Shown here: positions 49,004 through 57,738 of the stretch, piece after piece | How positions within the stretch are numbered: the first letter of the stretch is position 1 | Layout of the letters: the number at the start of each line of letters is the position of its first letter | NCBI GenBank assembly: GCA_963770505.1 | Contig: CAVYPR010000006.1 | Coordinates: 1,147,058-1,211,057 of the forward strand | Length of the DNA stretch: 64,000 nucleotides | Origin: CAVYPR01 sp963770505 | Lineage (GTDB): Bacteria; Actinomycetota; Acidimicrobiia; Acidimicrobiales; RAAP-2 | Direction of reading: 5' to 3' | The notes under the pieces: model-generated | Told to the model about the DNA's origin: nothing | Seen by the model: the letters and a program-made list of their open reading frames with translations, nothing else | The model's database searches: none | Made by a program: the position numbers and the translations under genes

Positions 49004-49738
49004 TCAGGTGTATGTCCGCTTGGCCATCGAGGCCAGCGAGCCGAGCACGGCGACGACGGCGACGGCGATGGCCGCCCAGGCCACCCAGGTCACCGCGGCC
49101 GCCGGCGCGCCGGCGGGTGCGGTGGGGGTCCGCTCGACGGCGGCCACGATCCACACGGCGAGCTGGGCCACGACCGCCACCCGGAGGGTCACGAAGACCG
49201 TGACCGCCCCGGTGGCGGCCACCGGCAGCAGGGAATTGACGACGCCGATCACGACGCAGAGCGCGGCCAGGTACGGGATGACGACGCGCCACGAGCCGAA
49301 GGCCTGGGCGAGGACGGTGAATGTGGCGTGCACCCCGACCCCCGAGCGCGTGGCGCCCTGCAGGGAGTAGTAGGAGAGGAAGCAGGCCGGCAGAAGCAGG
49401 AGGCTGACCCCGGCGACGAAGATCCCGCGGAAATCGACGCGGGTGGCCAGGCGTTCACGACCACCGTCCCCCGGTCGCCGGCGGGAGTTGACGGACACCG
49501 CGTCCTGGTCGCGGAAGGCGTCTGTGCCCCAGACGTCGGCCCGGTAGGAGGCGGTCCGCACCGGCGAGGCCGAGGCCGAACCGTGCCGGCCGCGGGTCGA
49601 ACCTCGCGAGTCCTGCCAGTTGGCGACCGGCGACCGGGACACGGGCGGTCCGGGGGGCGGCTGGCCCGGCGCGCCGAGCCCGCCGTCGGGCAGCTCCCCA
49701 CCTTCTGGGCTTCCAACCGTGCCGTCGATGCGACCCAC
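49004..49738 (-). CDS. Hypothetical protein with four membrane helices
   Basis: 244 residues, GTG start. About 95 disordered Pro/Gly/Arg-rich residues, then four helices (FRGIFVAGVSLLLLPACFLS, WRVVIPYLAALCVVIGVVN, AATGAVTVFVTLRVAVVAQL and WVAWAAIAVAVVAVLGSLA). No domain recognised. It stands alone between serB and the SLOG gene, same strand. Confidence 0.6.
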   Translation of the reverse strand: MGRIDGTVGSPEGGELPDGGLGAPGQPPPGPPVSRSPVANWQDSRGSTRGRHGSASASPVRTASYRADVWGTDAFRDQDAVSVNSRRRPGDGGRERLATRVDFRGIFVAGVSLLLLPACFLSYYSLQGATRSGVGVHATFTVLAQAFGSWRVVIPYLAALCVVIGVVNSLLPVAATGAVTVFVTLRVAVVAQLAVWIVAAVERTPTAPAGAPAAAVTWVAWAAIAVAVVAVLGSLASMAKRTYT

Positions 49739-49802
49739 CTCCCCCTCGTTCGAGTTCCCCGGGGTCGTCGCGGACCGCCGAATGGGGCGGCTGGGGAGAA
49801 TT

Positions 49803-50306
49803 CTACCCCTGGGGCAGCCGGCCGGCGACGTCGCGGGCCAATTGCACCGCGCGCTCCACGGCCGAGGCGGGGTCGGTGGCGACCGTCACGGCCCGGTCGC
49901 CGGTCCCGTCGGGCCGCACGAGGCCCCAGGTGCCCAGGCCGACCACCGGCCGCCCGATCTTGAGGGCCAGGGCCACCTCGGACAGCGTGCCGTACCCGCC
50001 GCCCACGGCCACCAGGACGTCCGAGCCCCGCACCACCAGGCCGTTGCGGAGCTCGCCCAGGCCGGTGGCGACCGGGACGGCCACCCACGGGTTGGCCGAG
50101 CGGCGGTCGTCGCCGGGAAGGATGCCGACGGTGAGGCCCCCGCCGGCCGCCGCTCCCCGGCAGGCGGCCGCCATGACCCCGCCGAGGCCCCCGCAGACGA
50201 GCACCGCCCCCGCCTCGGCCACCAGACGGCCCACCTCCTCGGCCGTGCGCTCGAGCGACGCGGTCGCGTCGGCGGGGCCCACGACCCCGACGAACGCCCG
50301 GTTCAT
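49803..50306 (-). CDS. SLOG-fold (TIGR00725-type, LOG-like) protein
   Basis: 167 residues. Rossmann-like: FVGVVGPADATASLERTAE, LVCGGLGGVMAAACRGAAA, ELRNGLVVRGSDVLVAVGG and GGYGTLSEVALALKIGRPVV. It differs from LOG phosphoribohydrolases by lacking MHxRK; the family may sense or cleave nucleotides. Its ATG overlaps the stop of the acyltransferase gene by one base, so it is the second gene of that pair. Confidence 0.8.
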   Translation of the reverse strand: MNRAFVGVVGPADATASLERTAEEVGRLVAEAGAVLVCGGLGGVMAAACRGAAAGGGLTVGILPGDDRRSANPWVAVPVATGLGELRNGLVVRGSDVLVAVGGGYGTLSEVALALKIGRPVVGLGTWGLVRPDGTGDRAVTVATDPASAVERAVQLARDVAGRLPQG

Positions 50307-51001
50307 CAGCGGCCGGGCGCGCCGTTCCCGCCCGGCGGGCCGGCCACCGGCTCGGGCCGCACGTCGACCCACCCTCGTTCGGGCAGCCACCGCCGGACGA
50401 CCCGGGCCGGCACCCCCGCCACCACCGAGTGGCTCGGGATCTCGCCGCGCACGACCGCCCCGGCCGCCACCACCACGTGGTCGCCGATCGTCGTACCGGG
50501 CAGCACGACCACGTTCGCCCCCAGCCAGCTGCCCGAGCCGATGCGAACCGCCGACTCCACCGGCCACTGCCGCCCGATCGGCTGGTCGAGGTCGGCGTAG
50601 GAGTGGTTCTGGTCCGTGATGTAGACGTAGGGCCCGGTCTGGATGTCGTCGCCGATCTCGATGCTCCAGTGGCCGACGATGTGGCTGCCCCGCCCGATGA
50701 CGCAGCGGTCCCCGATGCGCACCACCGGGTCCGAGGCCATCTCCTGCCCGGGGGCCATGCCCGCCGTGAGGCATGCGTAGGGGCCGATCATCGTCCCCTC
50801 GCCGATGCGGATGTAGTGCTCGTTGTAGAGCGCCCCCTGGGGGAAGGCCAGCAGGCTCCCCTTTCCAAAGGCGCCGAACCGCCGCCCGCGGGCGTCGTCG
50901 GGGCCCACGGCCCCGACCTCGGCCGCCCAGCTCCACGCGGCGTGGACCACCCCCGCGGCGAGCCGGCGCAGTGACGGGGGGAGCGAGCGGGCCCGGTGCA
51001 C
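50306..51001 (-). CDS. Left-handed beta-helix (hexapeptide) acyltransferase
   Basis: 231 residues from GTG 51001. A N-terminal helical part is followed by hexapeptide repeats (VVRIGDRCVIGRGSHIVGHW, IEIGDDIQTGPYVYITDQNH, VRIGSGSWLGANVVVLPGTT and IGDHVVVAAGAVVRGEIPSH). His in DQNHSY is the likely catalytic base. It resembles WcaF/maltose-O-acetyltransferase type enzymes that acetylate sugars. Coupled to the SLOG gene. The gene is divergent from the Tat-exported protein at 51070. Confidence 0.82.
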   Translation of the reverse strand: MHRARSLPPSLRRLAAGVVHAAWSWAAEVGAVGPDDARGRRFGAFGKGSLLAFPQGALYNEHYIRIGEGTMIGPYACLTAGMAPGQEMASDPVVRIGDRCVIGRGSHIVGHWSIEIGDDIQTGPYVYITDQNHSYADLDQPIGRQWPVESAVRIGSGSWLGANVVVLPGTTIGDHVVVAAGAVVRGEIPSHSVVAGVPARVVRRWLPERGWVDVRPEPVAGPPGGNGAPGR

Positions 51002-51069
51002 GGGCCGACCATACCCGTGGGGCCGGGGGCCCGAAATGGGGGCAGCCGGGACGACGGTAACCTGGGGGC

Positions 51070-52794
51070 ATGCCCGATCGTGATCCGGCGGGCGGCGCCG
51101 AGGTGGGGGGCGCGGGGAGCGGCTCGACGCGCTTCGGCCGCCGTCAGCTCCTGAGGGGCGCCGCGGCCGGCATCGCCGGGGCGGCCGCCCTGTCGACGGC
51201 GTCTGCCGCCGGCGCCAGCGAACACGGCCGGCGCAGGGCCCGGGTGACCCGTCCCTCCGGCTACGGCCGCACCCCGCCACCGGCGGTGTCGCAGGTCACC
51301 CTGGACAGCGGGGTGGTGGTCCCGGTGGCCCGTTGGCTGGTGCTGGAGAACGACAAGCCCGGGACGATCGACTGGGTGGTCACCGGGGTCCAGGTCCCCC
51401 ACGCCATCGAGGGCTACGCCAGCCAGGTGAGCGCGAAGGCCGGTGACGAGGTCACGGTGTTCGTCAACACGACGGCGCGCTCGGTGTCGCTCCAGGCCTT
51501 TCGGATGGGCTACTACCAGGGACTGGGAGGCCGCCTCGTCTACCAGAGCGACAGCGTGCCCGGCCAGCAGCAGCCCGCCTCGACGCTGGCCTCGGGGCTC
51601 AACACCGTCAGCTGCAGCTGGGAGCCGACGCTCAGTTTCCGGGTCGACGGGACATGGCCCCCCGGCTGCTACCTGCTCAAGCTCCAGGGGGACGGCGGGG
51701 AGCAGCAGTACGTGCCCTTCACCGTCCGAGACGACGAGAGCACCAGCGCCTTCGTCATCCAGAACTCGGTGACCACCTGGCAGGCGTACAACCTCTGGGA
51801 CGGCTACAGCCTCTACTACGGCAAGGCCGCCGGCGGCCAGAACTTCACAAACCGGGCGCGGGTCGTCTCCTTCGACCGCCCCTACCCCCAGACATGGGCC
51901 CAGGGGTCGGCCGACTTCCTGGGCAACGAGTTCCCGTTGCTCTACCACCTCGAGAGCCTCGGGGCCGACCTCACCTACTGGACGGACGTCGACCTCCACG
52001 CCCGGCCGCAGCTGCTGGTGAACCACCAATGCCTGTTCAGCCTGGGACACGACGAGTACTGGTCGCTGTCGATGCGCAACGCCGCCCTGTCGGCCCTGGC
52101 CAAGGGCACGAACCTCGCCTTCCTGGGGGCCAACGCCTGCTACCGCCAGATCCGCCTGCAGGAGTCTGCGGTCGGCCCCGACCGCCAGCAGGTCTGCTAC
52201 AAGAACGCCTCAGAGGACCCGATGCTGGGGGTGAACGACGCGGTGGTCACCGGTCCCAGTTGGGAGTCGGCCCCCACCACATGGCCCGAGAGCAACCTCA
52301 TCGGCAGCATGTACCAGTCGGTGCGGGCCAACGACGACCTGGTCATCACCGACGCCTCTTCGTGGGTGTTCGACGGCTGCGGCCTCTCCGACGGCCAGCA
52401 CCTCCCCCACGTGGTCCAGGGCGAGTACGACCGCTACGTGCCGACCATCCCCGGTCCGCGCAACGTCGACGTCCTCGGGCACTCGCCGGTGGCCGGCCAG
52501 GGCAACTGGTCGGACATGACCTACTACACCGTCCCCAACGGCGGCGGCGTGCTGGCCACCGGGATGGCGTCGTTCGTGAACAAGCTGGCCAACACGACCG
52601 CCTTCCCCTCCAACGTCGTCCCCGCCGGCATCCCGGGGGTGACCGACGTCCTGCTGCGGGCGATGGAGAACGTCTACGGTGCTTTCGGCGCCGGCCCGGC
52701 GTCGGCCACCCAGCCCTCGAGCGGCAATTGGACCGCGATCTACGAAGGCTCGGCGGCCTCCGCGCCGTCCGCCAAGCCGACACACGCCGCCTGA
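51070..52794 (+). CDS. Tat-exported N,N-dimethylformamidase beta-subunit-like protein
   Basis: 574 residues. Tat signal with twin Arg (FGRRQLLRGAAAGIAGAAAL). The mature part has a beta-sandwich stretch (VSLQAFRMGYYQGLGGRLVY and CYLLKLQGDGGEQQYVPFTV) and a domain like the C-terminal half of dimethylformamidase beta subunits (TTWQAYNLWDGYSLYYG, RARVVSFDRPY, LFSLGHDEYWSLSMRNA with a likely catalytic Asp/Glu/Tyr, and GANACYRQIRLQES). The biochemical role of these secreted relatives is not known; hydrolysis of an amide or a polysaccharide role are both conceivable. Confidence 0.8.
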   Translation: MPDRDPAGGAEVGGAGSGSTRFGRRQLLRGAAAGIAGAAALSTASAAGASEHGRRRARVTRPSGYGRTPPPAVSQVTLDSGVVVPVARWLVLENDKPGTIDWVVTGVQVPHAIEGYASQVSAKAGDEVTVFVNTTARSVSLQAFRMGYYQGLGGRLVYQSDSVPGQQQPASTLASGLNTVSCSWEPTLSFRVDGTWPPGCYLLKLQGDGGEQQYVPFTVRDDESTSAFVIQNSVTTWQAYNLWDGYSLYYGKAAGGQNFTNRARVVSFDRPYPQTWAQGSADFLGNEFPLLYHLESLGADLTYWTDVDLHARPQLLVNHQCLFSLGHDEYWSLSMRNAALSALAKGTNLAFLGANACYRQIRLQESAVGPDRQQVCYKNASEDPMLGVNDAVVTGPSWESAPTTWPESNLIGSMYQSVRANDDLVITDASSWVFDGCGLSDGQHLPHVVQGEYDRYVPTIPGPRNVDVLGHSPVAGQGNWSDMTYYTVPNGGGVLATGMASFVNKLANTTAFPSNVVPAGIPGVTDVLLRAMENVYGAFGAGPASATQPSSGNWTAIYEGSAASAPSAKPTHAA

Positions 52795-52851
52795 CCAGCC
52801 GATCCGCAGCATCCCCCACCGGCGGCCCCCCGAAGCCAAGAATTGTCTTCC

Positions 52852-53961
52852 ATGCACCACCCTCGCCCGACGACCGCCGGCCACCGGACCCCGACCTCCC
52901 GGCGCCTCCGGCGCTGCCTCCTGGCTGGGGCGGCCGCCGGTCTGCTCCTGGCCGGGTGCTCATCGACGCCCGTGGCGTTGAAGCGGCCGACGCCGCGGAC
53001 CACGACGACCACCACCCCCGCCACGGTGGCGGCCGCCCCGACCGCCCTCTGCCCGCTCACCGGCTCACCGGTCCCCGGCGGGGGCGCGGTGCCCCAGCGC
53101 CCGGCGCTGGCCGTCAAGGTCACAAACTACGTCGGGGGGCGTCCCCAGACCGGGCTCAACAAGGCCGACATCGTCTTCGAGGAACCGGTCGAGGGGGGGA
53201 TCACCCGCTTCGCCGCGGTCTTCCAGTGCCAGGGCACGAGCGTGGTCGGGCCGATCCGGTCGGCCCGCAACATCGACATCGGCATCCTCGGCCAGTTCGG
53301 CACGCCGCTCCTGGCCCACGTCGGCGGGATCCAGCCGGTGATCGACAACATCGACGCCTCGCCGGTCGTCAACGTGGACGTCGGGGCGCACGGGACACTG
53401 GAGCAGCACCTGCCCGGGCGGGTCGCCCCCTACGACACCTACGCCTCGACCACAACCCTGTGGGGGGTCGACCCCTCGGACAACACCGCTCCGCCCCCGA
53501 TTTTCTCGTACTCGAGCACAACGCCCAGTGGTCCGGGGGTGTCCCCCGTGGCCACGGTGGCCATCCCCTTCTCCAGCAACTCGACAGTCGTGTGGCGCTA
53601 CGTGCCCAAGCTCCATGCCTTCCAGCGCTACTACGCCACAAAGCCCGACGACCTGAGCACAGGGGCCCAGGAGACGGCGGCCAACGTGGTCGTCCAGTTC
53701 GTCTCGATCACCTACGGACCGTGGGCCGAGAACGAGGAAGGCGGACTGGAGGTGCAGGCCAACCTGTACGACGACGCCAGCGGTCCGGCGCTCATCTTCC
53801 GCAGCGGCGAGGAGATCTCGGGGACCTGGTCCCGCTCCTCGCTCGGCCAGGCCACGCAGTTCACCAACGCCGGCGGCCAGCCCATCTCCCTGCAGCCCGG
53901 CCAGACCTGGGTCGAGCTCGTGCCCAACACCGTCACGGTCACCGGGACCCCGCCCTTCTGA
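52852..53961 (+). CDS. DUF3048 lipoprotein (YerB-like)
   Basis: 369 residues from ATG 52852 (TTG 52843 is in frame). The lipobox is LLLAGC, so the Cys is lipidated after export and the protein is outside the membrane. The DUF3048 domain follows: RPALAVKVTNYVGGRPQTGL, KADIVFEEPVEGGITRFAAV, VGPIRSARNIDIGIL and a C-terminal half with NEEGGLEVQANLYDD. Function is unknown; Bacillus YerB is a similar surface lipoprotein. A Thr-rich linker follows the lipid anchor. Confidence 0.87.
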   Translation: MHHPRPTTAGHRTPTSRRLRRCLLAGAAAGLLLAGCSSTPVALKRPTPRTTTTTTPATVAAAPTALCPLTGSPVPGGGAVPQRPALAVKVTNYVGGRPQTGLNKADIVFEEPVEGGITRFAAVFQCQGTSVVGPIRSARNIDIGILGQFGTPLLAHVGGIQPVIDNIDASPVVNVDVGAHGTLEQHLPGRVAPYDTYASTTTLWGVDPSDNTAPPPIFSYSSTTPSGPGVSPVATVAIPFSSNSTVVWRYVPKLHAFQRYYATKPDDLSTGAQETAANVVVQFVSITYGPWAENEEGGLEVQANLYDDASGPALIFRSGEEISGTWSRSSLGQATQFTNAGGQPISLQPGQTWVELVPNTVTVTGTPPF

Positions 53962-53980
53962 CCGAGCAGTCTGGCTGTCC

Positions 53981-54023
53981 GGCCGGGCCGTCCAGTCAAG
54001 TTGCCCAGTCAAGTTGCCCGGCC
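53981..54023. terminator. Bidirectional hairpin with an internal tandem repeat
   Basis: GGCCGGGC (53981-53988) pairs with GCCCGGCC (54016-54023). The 27-base loop contains a 13-base unit CCAGTCAAGTTGC repeated twice (53992-54017). It lies between the convergent DUF3048 and recA genes and can stop transcription from both sides. Confidence 0.5.
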
Positions 54024-54039
54024 GGTCGGCCGCGGTCGC

Positions 54040-55092
54040 TCAGTCGAGCGAGATGGGAAGGTCGTCGGGATCGGTGCCGGCCGCCGGCTCGTCGGCCGGC
54101 TCGTCGGTGGGAGCCAGGTGCAGCCGCACCCGCTCGTCGATCTCGGCCATCAGCTGGGGGTTCTCCCGGAGGAACGTCTTCACGTTCTCCCGGCCCTGTC
54201 CGAGCTGCTCTCCCTCGTAGGTGAACCAGGCCCCCGACTTCTTGATGAAGCCGAGGTCGACGGCCACGTCGAGCAGCGACCCCTCGCGGCTGATGCCGGT
54301 GCCGTACATGATGTCGAACTCAGCCTGCTGGAAGGGCCGGGCGCACTTGTTCTTCACCACCTTGACCCGCGTGCGGCTGCCGATCATCTCGGCACCGTCC
54401 TTGATCGTCTCGATGCGCCGGATGTCGAGCCGGACCGACGAGTAGAACTTGAGGGCCCGGCCGCCGGGGGTGGTCTCGGGTGATCCGTAGAGGACGCCGA
54501 TCTTCTCCCGCAGCTGGTTGATGAAGATGGCGATGGTGTCCGACTTGTTGAGGGTGCCGGTCAGCTTGCGCAGGGCCTGGGACATAAGTCGGGCCTGCAG
54601 GCCGACGTGTGAGTCACCCATCTCCCCTTCGATCTCGGCCCGGGGGGTGAGGGCGGCGACCGAGTCGATGACCACCACGTCGAGGGCGCCCGAGCGGATC
54701 AGCATGTCGGCGATCTCCAGGGCCTGTTCGCCGGTGTCGGGCTGGGAGATCAAGAGGGCGTCGACGTTCACCCCGATGGCCTTGGCGTAGACGGGGTCCA
54801 TGGCGTGCTCGGCGTCGATGTAGGCGCAGATCCCGCCGTTGCGCTGCGCCTCGGCCACACAGTGCATGGCCAGGGTCGACTTCCCCGACGACTCGGGGCC
54901 GAAGATCTCCACCACCCGGCCCCTGGGCAACCCGCCGATGCCGAGAGCCAGGTCGAGCGAGAGCGCCCCGGTGGGGATGGCTTCGATGCCCATGGAGACG
55001 TGGTCGCCCATGCGCATGACCGAACCCTTGCCAAACTGCTTCTCGATCTGGCTGAGTGCCACGTCGAGTGCCTTCTCACGCTCCTCTGCCAT
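54040..55092 (-). CDS. recA: Recombinase A
   Basis: 350 residues. Homologous recombination and SOS co-protease. Walker A EIFGPESSGKSTLAMHCVAE, Walker B VVVIDSVAALTP, L1 MGDSHVGLQARLMSQALRKL, and L2 region INQLREKIGVLYGSPETTPG are all intact; no intein. The acidic tail (DEPADEPAAGTDPDD) is typical. recX is not behind it, as the next gene is convergent. A LexA box lies 136 bases upstream. Confidence 0.98.
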   Translation of the reverse strand: MAEEREKALDVALSQIEKQFGKGSVMRMGDHVSMGIEAIPTGALSLDLALGIGGLPRGRVVEIFGPESSGKSTLAMHCVAEAQRNGGICAYIDAEHAMDPVYAKAIGVNVDALLISQPDTGEQALEIADMLIRSGALDVVVIDSVAALTPRAEIEGEMGDSHVGLQARLMSQALRKLTGTLNKSDTIAIFINQLREKIGVLYGSPETTPGGRALKFYSSVRLDIRRIETIKDGAEMIGSRTRVKVVKNKCARPFQQAEFDIMYGTGISREGSLLDVAVDLGFIKKSGAWFTYEGEQLGQGRENVKTFLRENPQLMAEIDERVRLHLAPTDEPADEPAAGTDPDDLPISLD

Positions 55093-55227
55093 CTGCCTTC
55101 GTCTCCTCGTTTCCTAGTCCGTGGTCGGTGGGCTTGGTGATCGGCGACCCTACGTTCGGGGTGTATCACCGGTCCGGGCATCGGGGTGGTTCAGGCGGCG
55201 TGGTGCCGCCGTTCGACACTCTAGTGG

Positions 55228-55241
55228 CGAACGCCTGTTCG
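55228..55241 (-). promoter_or_regulatory. LexA (SOS) box of recA
   Basis: CGAACGCCTGTTCG fits the actinobacterial/Bacillus SOS pattern CGAACnnnnGTTCG exactly. It is 136 bases upstream of the recA ATG, between thpR and recA, so recA has its own damage-inducible promoter separate from the upstream operon. Confidence 0.85.
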
Positions 55242-55306
55242 ATGTTGGATGGACGAGGGGACGAGGGGCGGACTGCCGTGCCCGGACCGGCCTGCCGGCC
55301 GCGGCG

Positions 55307-55873
55307 TCATCGGCCCGCTGCGGCGCCGGAATGCCCGCCCGGCGCGCCGGCCCCGCCGACGGCGGCCACGGTGAGGGTGACGTAGCGGGGGGGCTGGCCA
55401 TGAGCCCCGGGCACCGACTCCACCAGGCACAGCTCGGCGACTGTCCAACCGGCTTGGAGCGGTTCGCCGGCGAGGGCTCCGGGGAGGCGGCCCCGGCCCC
55501 GGGCCCGGGCCAGGGTGAGATGGCCGCGGAAGGGCCTCGGGTCGAGACCGAGACCGGCGGCCAGCGCGGCCGAGCCGAGCGCCTCGGCGGCCGGTTCGAG
55601 GCCGGCCACCGGCACGCTGAGCACGGCGGGCCCCAGGAGCTCGGTGGCCGGTCCCAGGTGCGCCTCCGGTCGCCCCTGCAGGGAAGAGGCCGCGGCGCAG
55701 AGCGTCGAGGCCCACACGTCCGCCTCGCCCCCGGTCACCTGGCCCAAGAAGGCCACGGTGACGTGCCAGCGATCCCGCGGGGTCCAGCGCACGCCGGGGT
55801 CGTCCGGCCGGGGCATCGACGCCAGGACGTCGCGGACCTCGGGCGTCGGCCACACCCCCACGAACAGTCGCAC
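55307..55873 (-). CDS. thpR: RNA 2',3'-cyclic phosphodiesterase (2'-5' RNA ligase family)
   Basis: 188 residues, GTG start. Two HxT motifs define the 2H phosphoesterase fold: WHVTVAFLGQ and GHLTLARARG. N-terminus VRLFVGVWPTPEV is typical. It opens cyclic phosphates at RNA ends or joins 2'-5' in vitro. The gene is between cinA and recA as in other actinobacteria, though here a divergent macrodomain gene separates it from cinA. Confidence 0.88.
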   Translation of the reverse strand: MRLFVGVWPTPEVRDVLASMPRPDDPGVRWTPRDRWHVTVAFLGQVTGGEADVWASTLCAAASSLQGRPEAHLGPATELLGPAVLSVPVAGLEPAAEALGSAALAAGLGLDPRPFRGHLTLARARGRGRLPGALAGEPLQAGWTVAELCLVESVPGAHGQPPRYVTLTVAAVGGAGAPGGHSGAAAGR

Positions 55874-55919
55874 TGCGCCAGTGTGGCCCGGCCCGGGCGG
55901 CGAGGGTAGGTTCCCCGGC

Positions 55920-56474
55920 GTGGCCGGCCCCGACGGCGCGAACGGCGCCACGGAGGTGGAGGCGGTCCTCGGCGACATCACCGCCGAGGAGGTCGACGCC
56001 GTGGTCAACGCGGCCAACGCCGCGCTGGCGCCCGGAGCCGGCGTGTGCGGGGCGATCTTCGGTGCGGCGGGCGCCGTCCGGCTCGAGGCGGCCTGCCGGG
56101 CCCTCGGTGGATGCCCTCGGGGGGACGCCAAGGCCACCGACGGCTTCGACCTGGCCGCGCGCTGGATCATCCACACCGTCGGTCCCGTCTGGCGCGGCGG
56201 CGGGGAGGGCGAGGACGAGCTCCTCGCCTCCTGCTACCGCCGGTCGCTGGAGGTGGCCGACGAGCTGGGTGCCCGCTCGGTCGCCTTCCCGGCCATCTCC
56301 ACCGGCGTCTACGGGTTCCCCCCGGACCGGGCCGCCGCCATCGCCGTGACCACCGTCCGCGGCGCGGACTGCGGGGTGCGGCTGGTGCGGCTCGTCGCCT
56401 TCGACCCCGACACCCTCGACCGCTACCGGCGCCTGCTCGGCGGCGACGGGCCGGCCGGCTCAGCCGGCCGGTGA
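55920..56474 (+). CDS. Macrodomain protein (ADP-ribose-1''-phosphate processing type)
   Basis: 184 residues, GTG start. The macro fold is complete: LGDITAEEVDAVVNAANAAL (ADP-ribose binding), APGAGVCGAIFGAAG, KATDGFDLAARWIIHTVGPV and SVAFPAISTGVYGFPPDRAA. It resembles O-acetyl-ADP-ribose/MacroD-type deacetylases. It is divergent from thpR (47 bases between starts) and its last 15 bases overlap the end of cinA on the other strand. Confidence 0.9.
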   Translation: MAGPDGANGATEVEAVLGDITAEEVDAVVNAANAALAPGAGVCGAIFGAAGAVRLEAACRALGGCPRGDAKATDGFDLAARWIIHTVGPVWRGGGEGEDELLASCYRRSLEVADELGARSVAFPAISTGVYGFPPDRAAAIAVTTVRGADCGVRLVRLVAFDPDTLDRYRRLLGGDGPAGSAGR

Positions 56475-57722
56475 CAGCAGCTCGCGGCGGAGCATGTCGA
56501 GGGCGGAGATGGCCGAGTACTGGCGGATCCGGGGTCGGTCGCCGGGCAGCCGGAACCCGCGGGTGAGCGCCGGCCCGTCTCGGAGCGCCAGCCCGACGAA
56601 GACCGTCCCCACCGCAACCCCCTCCTGCTCCTCGGGACCGGCCACTCCCGTGATGCCCAGGCCGACGTCGGCACCGAGCACCCGGCGGGCACCCTCGGCC
56701 ATCGCCCCGGCCGCCTCCTCGCGCACCACAGGTCCGGCCGGCACGCCCAGGACCGAGTGCTTGACGGCCGCGTCGTAGGCGACGACGCCGCCCTTGAACC
56801 ACCCGCTGGCCCCCGGGACGTCGACGAGTCTCGAGGCGATGAGCCCCCCGGTCAGCGACTCGGCGACCCCCAGGGTCAGACCCCGCTGGCGCAGGACGGC
56901 GGCCAGCGCCTCCTCCATCGACTGGTCGTCGGTGCCGAACACGATGTCGCCGAGCCGCCGGGCCAGGTCGTGGCGGACCGCCGCTTCCTCTTCGTCGAGC
57001 AGGGACTGCACGGCTCCTTCGGTCGCCGCCCGGGCGGTCACCCGGACCTTGATCCCCTCGATCCCGCTGGCCAGGAAGGCGATGGTGACCGGACCGCCGT
57101 CCAGCGCGTCGATGCGACCCTGGAGCGCCTCGGCCAACGCCGACTCGCTCGATCCCCAGGTGCGAAGGACGCGGCTCACGATGACGGACTCGCCGCCGCC
57201 GGCGGCCATCCGGCGGCGGAGGTCCGGCAGGATCCCCCGTGCGAACATCTCGGCCATCTCGTGGGGCACGCCCGGCACGGCGTAGAGCACCTTGTCGCCG
57301 AGCGGGCAGACCAGCCCCGGGGCGGTGCCCTGGACCTGCTCGATGACCGATGCCCCCTCGGGCACGTCGGCCTGCCGGGCGTTGTTGGCCGACATCTCCC
57401 TGCCGCGGGACCCGAAGAAGCCGGCGATGCGCGCCACGATCTCCTCGTCGCGCACCAGCGGGACGTTCATCACCTCGGCGATGGCCTCGCGGGTGATGTC
57501 GTCCTGGGTCGGACCGAGCCCCCCGCAGACGATGACCCCGTCGGAGCGGGCGAGGGCCGTGCGCAGGGCCAGCACGATGCGGGCGTGGTTGTCGCCGACC
57601 GCCTGGTGGAAGTGGGAGTCCACCCCCGACGCCGCCAGCTGCTCGCCGAGCCAGGCGGCGTTGGTGTCGGCGATCTGCCCGAGCAGGAGCTCGGTGCCCA
57701 CGGCCACGATCTCGACCCTCAC
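56460..57722 (-). CDS. cinA: CinA-family nicotinamide-nucleotide amidohydrolase
   Basis: 420 residues. N-terminal MoCF-like domain (EIVAVGTELLLGQIADTNAA, GLGPTQDDITREAIA, LYAVPGVPHEMAEMF) and C-terminal PncC-type deamidase (TLGVAESLTGGLIASRLVDV, with the SLTGG nucleophile; LGITGVAGPEEQEG). It processes pyridine nucleotides and is linked to DNA-damage genes by position. Stands 16 bases after pgsA on the same strand. Confidence 0.95.
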   Translation of the reverse strand: MRVEIVAVGTELLLGQIADTNAAWLGEQLAASGVDSHFHQAVGDNHARIVLALRTALARSDGVIVCGGLGPTQDDITREAIAEVMNVPLVRDEEIVARIAGFFGSRGREMSANNARQADVPEGASVIEQVQGTAPGLVCPLGDKVLYAVPGVPHEMAEMFARGILPDLRRRMAAGGGESVIVSRVLRTWGSSESALAEALQGRIDALDGGPVTIAFLASGIEGIKVRVTARAATEGAVQSLLDEEEAAVRHDLARRLGDIVFGTDDQSMEEALAAVLRQRGLTLGVAESLTGGLIASRLVDVPGASGWFKGGVVAYDAAVKHSVLGVPAGPVVREEAAGAMAEGARRVLGADVGLGITGVAGPEEQEGVAVGTVFVGLALRDGPALTRGFRLPGDRPRIRQYSAISALDMLRRELLSPAG

Positions 57723-57738
57723 GCCGCCTCCCCGGTGC

